From positions 1-34,648 of IMG/VR virus record IMGVR_UViG_3300011185_000005: DNA of 34,648 nucleotides, one strand, 5' to 3'. The DNA is from a virus. The translations under genes were made by a program, and so were the position numbers. Positions within the stretch are counted from its first letter, which is position 1, and every line of letters begins with the position of its first letter. The notes under the pieces were generated by a model that was given only the letters and a program-made list of their open reading frames with translations, was not told the DNA's origin and searched no databases. Positions 31,645 through 34,648 of the stretch are shown here, one piece after another.

Positions 31645-31839
31645 TTATAAAATTATTGCTCTACAAATACCCTGAAGACCTACTATCAGAAAAGGATTAG
31701 CGCTTGCTGATAGTGGTATAGGGGTTAATGCACAAAAAATTTCCTCTTGTACTAATTTTTCCTTACCGGTCAAATCACCTGGAAAAGTTATGGGAGGATG
31801 TAACGCAATGTATAACGCAAAAAATGTATTTACTATCAT
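31645..31839 (-). CDS. Small membrane-type hypothetical protein, 64 aa
   Basis: ATG at 31839 overlaps the TGA of the upstream 58-residue gene as ATGA, so this start is preferred to the in-frame ATG at 31854, which lacks a ribosome binding site. The product is hydrophobic at its N terminus (about 1-14) and near its C terminus (about 37-62). A short charged loop LTGKEKLVQEE lies between. Two membrane segments are likely. No lipobox or other recognised motif is visible. It forms a coupled pair with the neighbouring membrane protein, far from the holin and endolysin, so a lysis function is not supported. Function unknown. Confidence 0.5.
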   Translation of the reverse strand: MIVNTFFALYIALHPPITFPGDLTGKEKLVQEEIFCALTPIPLSASANPFLIVGLQGICRAIIL

Positions 31840-32012
31840 CTGAAGCGAACCCATATTTTTAATGCTACGTTATAAATAAGCGTCCAAATACCCATAAAGA
31901 CAAAAGGTCTCCATGGGTGCAATTTGAGTGTTCTCTTGTCTTGCCCTAAGTCTAAAATGATAGATATGAAGACAAGAAAAACATATGCTCCAATTACATT
32001 TGAAATAGTCAT
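31836..32012 (-). CDS. Small two-helix membrane protein, 58 aa
   Basis: The reading frame runs from ATG 32012 to TGA 31836. AAGGAAA stands five bases before the start. Two hydrophobic spans (about 6-21 and 36-52) flank a short polar loop DLGQDKRTLKLHPWR, and the end is basic (KIWVRFR). It sits ten bases from the end of the 397-residue gene and overlaps the next small gene by ATGA. It could be a membrane regulator or superinfection-exclusion factor. No family was recognised. Confidence 0.6.
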   Translation of the reverse strand: MTISNVIGAYVFLVFISIILDLGQDKRTLKLHPWRPFVFMGIWTLIYNVALKIWVRFR

Positions 32013-32021
32013 ATTGTTTCC

Positions 32022-33215
32022 TTAAAGTTTACGAATACACTCAATTTCATTTCCTTCATCAATTGAGAAGAACAAACGACCTTCCCTAGATGTCACACTG
32101 ACATTTCTGGTGTCAGCGACATAAGGCTTTGTTGCGTGTAAGAAAGATCCTCCTTTATAAGTAATTAGTTGACCTTGCTTAGTTCCGTCTGAAAATTGCA
32201 TCAGCTGCCATTCGACATTACTCAAATTGCTTTTATTGTCTGCTGTCTTAGTAAATTCTGACTCTTCCTCAGCATTTTGAATACTAGCATATCCAATATA
32301 CCCATACATTGTTTTGCCATAGTCAAAGATAGAAATAGCAGGAGCTACACCTATAGCGTTTGCTGCTTCCCAAAGGCCAGTGTACTCATTAAATAAGAGA
32401 CTACCTTTTTTAGGCTCTAATTTATACATTTCTAAGCTCATTCGACCTTCGGCTTCAGTTACAAATTGAAACAATAGCTTATTAGCATCTAGTCTAGTAA
32501 CTTGGCAATCACCTACCTTAGTTACGCCGGTAAACGTTATGCTGTACATCTCCATCTTAATATTATTCCCAGCAATTCTTCCAGTCATTACAAAGAGTTT
32601 TTGTTCTCCTTGTTCGCTGTAAGTATAAAAGCTGCCATAAACATGGCCTTCATCGTTAATCATGATACTAATACCCTGACCTTGAAAGGTAGGACAGTAG
32701 TACATTCCAGAAGCTTCTTTGACGAATACTATATTAGTATAAGGTGTGTGAAAAAGAGGCGGACGAAGAATGGGAGGGACAAAATCAGCCATAGTCACAT
32801 GTTGAATTTCTACTTCACAGAAACCGTCTGTAATTTCTTTCAATGTAACAAAATGATCTCCTACACGAACACGACCGTCTGATTTAAGGATCTCAAGAGG
32901 CTCTCGTTTAGGTGTTTTGTTAATGTAACTAGAAAACGCTGATGCAGTACTTCGAATTGTTCTAGCGAAAATAGAAAACTTATTACCAATACGTTCTTTA
33001 CCGTACCATTGATGATATCTGAGGCTTGTCTTTAGGCCTTTATCACTCACTAAGATAATTTCTTGGCTGTGTGGTCCACACTCTCTAGTGTCGTTTTCTA
33101 CTGGATATAAGAATAAATGTCCAGCAGCTTTACGAATAGTTGAAATAGCGCTTTTAGGGACTATCCTATCCGACTCAAATTTACACTCTACGTAACTGCT
33201 TGCGATCTCAGACAT
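32022..33215 (-). CDS. Unknown protein, 397 aa, with GxYY...GQG secreted-type motif
   Basis: The start is ATG 33215, preceded by AGGAAG. The longer frame to 33299 begins with TTG inside the upstream beta-barrel gene and has no site. Residues about 170-212 read SGMYYCPTFQGQGISIMI...HVYGSFYTYSEQGEQKLFVMTG. This matches a beta-repeat seen in bacterial secreted proteins (GxW/YY.P...GQG....G.vyG.wfTY...G...W..G). A weaker second copy starts at about 280 (GLWEAANAIGVAPAISIF...MYGYIGYAS). There is no signal peptide or membrane span. It lies between an outer-membrane-like protein and small membrane proteins, in an accessory block. The function is unassigned; a virion or envelope-associated role is possible. 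Confidence 0.65.
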   Translation of the reverse strand: MSEIASSYVECKFESDRIVPKSAISTIRKAAGHLFLYPVENDTRECGPHSQEIILVSDKGLKTSLRYHQWYGKERIGNKFSIFARTIRSTASAFSSYINKTPKREPLEILKSDGRVRVGDHFVTLKEITDGFCEVEIQHVTMADFVPPILRPPLFHTPYTNIVFVKEASGMYYCPTFQGQGISIMINDEGHVYGSFYTYSEQGEQKLFVMTGRIAGNNIKMEMYSITFTGVTKVGDCQVTRLDANKLLFQFVTEAEGRMSLEMYKLEPKKGSLLFNEYTGLWEAANAIGVAPAISIFDYGKTMYGYIGYASIQNAEEESEFTKTADNKSNLSNVEWQLMQFSDGTKQGQLITYKGGSFLHATKPYVADTRNVSVTSREGRLFFSIDEGNEIECIRKL

Positions 33216-33276
33216 ACGTCTTCCTGTTAATATGTTGTAAGTATTTCGGATTGACACTTTCTTTTGAAATCTTAGA

Positions 33277-33834
33277 TTACCAGCGCCAACCTGCCTCAAG
33301 TGTCATCTGTGTACCACTTAAACGGTTGGCTCTGAAGTCAAACTGCCAACGTTCGACGGTTGCACCGAGTGTGAAAGATGGCATTAAGAGAACTTCACCA
33401 TACACTTGAATCACTGATGTTTTGTTAGGAGTACTGTCTGGTGAAAAGTACCGCAAGCCTAACTCATTAACGCGTGTCTGTCGTCCAATACCGATACCGG
33501 GAGAGAATCCAAATTTCTTCCATATAGATGTATTCGGGAATCGGGTCTCATAACCACCATATTCACCACCGGCTTCAATAAAGTAGTTGTCGAAGAACTT
33601 TCTACCCATTAAAATATACTGATATCGTTCACCACTACCGGTAATCTTTGCATGCTTAAGGAAAGTAGCTTGACTGTCTACTCCCCAACTTCCCCAACGA
33701 GCGTCCACGTCTATCTGGAGGCCGCTTCCCCAGTCATCATAGCCAAGACCACTGGAAGAGATAGCGACAGCATCGATACCAATATCTGCTGCTGCTGTAT
33801 TATATACAAATAAAAGAAGAACTAAATATCTCAT
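33277..33834 (-). CDS. Phage-encoded outer membrane beta-barrel-like protein
   Basis: This encodes 185 residues. A short signal peptide is visible (MRYLVLLLFVYNTAAA, cleavage probably before Asp17). The rest alternates polar and aromatic/hydrophobic residues in strands such as SGLQIDVDARWG, FFDNYFIEAGGEYGGYE and VIQVYGEVLLMPSFTLGATVERWQ. It ends in LEAGWRW, the aromatic terminus recognised by the BAM complex. About eight strands are predictable. It starts by ATGA overlap with the 36-residue gene, and overlaps the next gene only in an alternative long start. By analogy with lambda Lom it could alter the host surface or block superinfection, but no specific family was recognised. Confidence 0.65.
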   Translation of the reverse strand: MRYLVLLLFVYNTAAADIGIDAVAISSSGLGYDDWGSGLQIDVDARWGSWGVDSQATFLKHAKITGSGERYQYILMGRKFFDNYFIEAGGEYGGYETRFPNTSIWKKFGFSPGIGIGRQTRVNELGLRYFSPDSTPNKTSVIQVYGEVLLMPSFTLGATVERWQFDFRANRLSGTQMTLEAGWRW

Positions 33835-33941
33835 GGAGTGTACTCCGAAGCTAAGATTATTGGTTCCCAGTAGCGATCAAAAGTAGCATCACGACCGGGT
33901 TCTTGAGTGTTACCTGCTGGTATTACTGCTAATAGGCTCAT
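33831..33941 (-). CDS. 36-residue microprotein
   Basis: ATG at 33941 overlaps the LRR gene's TGA as ATGA, and its own TGA overlaps the next gene's ATG in the same way (33831-33834). The 36 codons thus fill the gap exactly. The sequence has a hydrophobic start (SLLAVIPAG) and a polar, aromatic middle (RDATFDRYWEP), ending IILASEYTP. Translational coupling on both sides is strong evidence for expression. No family was recognised. The segment may link the tail-type LRR protein and the outer membrane protein functionally. Confidence 0.6.
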   Translation of the reverse strand: MSLLAVIPAGNTQEPGRDATFDRYWEPIILASEYTP

Positions 33942-34648
33942 GAGTTCACCGTCACGTACCAGCCACGAGCTTCAAGGTTAGATTTAGCTGCTAGCCCGGT
34001 GGCTGATGGCGCTGCGTTTGTGCCGCCGTTTAGCAGCACGGTTCCATAGCTATCGCCAGCGGTGTCAAGCGATGTCAATACGCGATCGACCGCCGCTTCT
34101 ATCAGAGCGTTGCGATCCAGTCGCAGATTCGTCAGTCCGGGCGGTGTAGCAGTTCCCGCTACGTCAGTCAGGTTGTTGCGGTCTAGCTGGATATCGTTCC
34201 CCGAACTCCACCCAGACCAATCCGGGATCGTGCCGGTGAGTTCGTTTAAGTATAGCCAGATATAGCTCCCCGAACTCCACCCAGACCAATCCGGGATTGT
34301 TCCGGTGAGGTTGTTCATGTATAGCCGGATATTGTCCGCGGAACTCCATCCAGACCAATCGGGGATTGAACCAGTGAGGCTATTTTTGTATAGGTAGACG
34401 TATTGCCCGAAAGACCACCCGGACCAATCAGGGATTGTCCCTGTCAAATTGTTACCGTCTATTGCAAAATCGATCCCCGAAGACCACCCAGACCAATCAG
34501 GGATTGTTCCTGTCAGGCTGTTGTCGCTAAAGTAAAAATTACCACCCAAAGGCCACTCGGACCAATCAGGGAGAGCGCCAGTCACGTTAGTGTTGTATAA
34601 GTAGATAGCGTAGTCACCAGCACTGGCACTTAAATCGGCAAGCGCCGA
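33938..34648 (-). CDS. Leucine-rich-repeat tail-type protein (5' partial)
   Basis: The frame is open from the right edge, so the true start is outside the window; 236 residues are visible. Six complete tandem repeats of 23 residues follow the plant-type LRR pattern LTGxIPDWSGW...(Y/F)xLxxN(N/S). The last 75 or so residues (GTVLLNGGTNAAPSATGLAAKSNLEARGWYVTVN) form a C-terminal cap seen in many phage and bacterial LRR proteins. LRR surfaces bind proteins or glycans, so it could be an adhesion or receptor-binding protein. The gene looks richer in G+C than its neighbours and its repeats are nearly identical, which suggests recent expansion or acquisition. It is coupled to the 36-residue gene by ATGA. 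Confidence 0.8.
   Translation of the reverse strand, partial: SALADLSASAGDYAIYLYNTNVTGALPDWSEWPLGGNFYFSDNSLTGTIPDWSGWSSGIDFAIDGNNLTGTIPDWSGWSFGQYVYLYKNSLTGSIPDWSGWSSADNIRLYMNNLTGTIPDWSGWSSGSYIWLYLNELTGTIPDWSGWSSGNDIQLDRNNLTDVAGTATPPGLTNLRLDRNALIEAAVDRVLTSLDTAGDSYGTVLLNGGTNAAPSATGLAAKSNLEARGWYVTVNS
34172..34585 (-). repeat. 69-bp tandem repeats (six units) coding LRR
   Basis: Six 69-bp units encode 23-residue repeats. The DWSGW part is nearly invariant at DNA level, whereas the second half of each unit (the strand and loop, such as IDFAIDGN, YVYLYKNS, NIRLYMNN) is variable. This is the pattern expected when binding-surface residues diversify on a fixed scaffold. Unit number could vary by recombination or slippage. 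Confidence 0.85.

Noticed and set aside
33216-33299. TTG-initiated extension of the 397-residue protein
   Set aside because: It runs inside the preceding gene's C terminus and has no ribosome binding site, whereas ATG 33215 has AGGAAG at good spacing.
34164-34358. Alternative minus-strand frame within the leucine-rich repeats
   Set aside because: The repeated DNA keeps other frames open by chance; the chosen frame gives the regular 23-residue repeat and the known C-terminal cap.

Overview
The window is a stretch of the virion-structure and lysis region of a tailed double-stranded DNA bacteriophage. All credible genes lie on the minus strand, so the map reads from high to low coordinates. Genes are tightly packed, with many ATGA, GTGA or TAATG start/stop overlaps. 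By eye the DNA is moderately A+T-rich; the partial gene at the right edge looks richer in G+C. A very long tape measure protein, a major tail tube protein, a tail terminator and a J-like tail tip protein point to a siphovirus. A Gram-negative host is inferred from the holin, the M15 endolysin and a phage-encoded protein with a signal peptide and an outer-membrane-type aromatic C terminus. The exact host cannot be read from the sequence. No terminase, integrase, replication genes, tRNA genes or CRISPR array were seen.

In transcription order, 34648-30698 holds accessory genes: a partial leucine-rich-repeat protein with plant-type 23-residue repeats, a 36-residue microprotein, a beta-barrel-like outer membrane protein, a 397-residue protein of unknown function, two tiny membrane-type proteins and a membrane-anchored PAS-domain protein. 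This block ends in an intrinsic terminator. The head module (30579-22146) follows: a small protein, a DUF4055-type portal, a 1539-residue fusion protein, a scaffold and the major capsid protein. Head-tail joining and tail genes occupy 22131-3219: connectors, tail terminator, tail tube, a tail-assembly chaperone pair joined by a -1 frameshift, a 2780-residue tape measure, distal-tail proteins, a 1768-residue J-like protein and a DUF4376-type protein. A cupin-like protein, a 359-base structured noncoding gap and a holin/M15-endolysin cassette come next (3226-1510). The left end holds small unknown genes served by two near-identical promoter/hairpin modules.

The standout is the gene at 24134-28753. 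Its N terminus is a Mu gpF/SPP1 gp7-type minor head protein domain, and its C-terminal two thirds carry the conserved motifs of a T7/N4-type single-subunit RNA polymerase: the RxRxY motif, motif A Asp1008, motif B Arg1070/Lys1074/Tyr1082/Gly1083 and motif C His1437-Asp1438. It sits directly after the portal gene, the usual MuF position. The simplest reading is a virion-packaged RNA polymerase that uses a MuF domain as its capsid-loading and ejection adaptor, by analogy with the N4 virion polymerase and with MuF polymorphic toxins. A 6-bp, 3-nt-loop hairpin just upstream of the head operon resembles N4 virion-polymerase promoters and is a testable candidate target.
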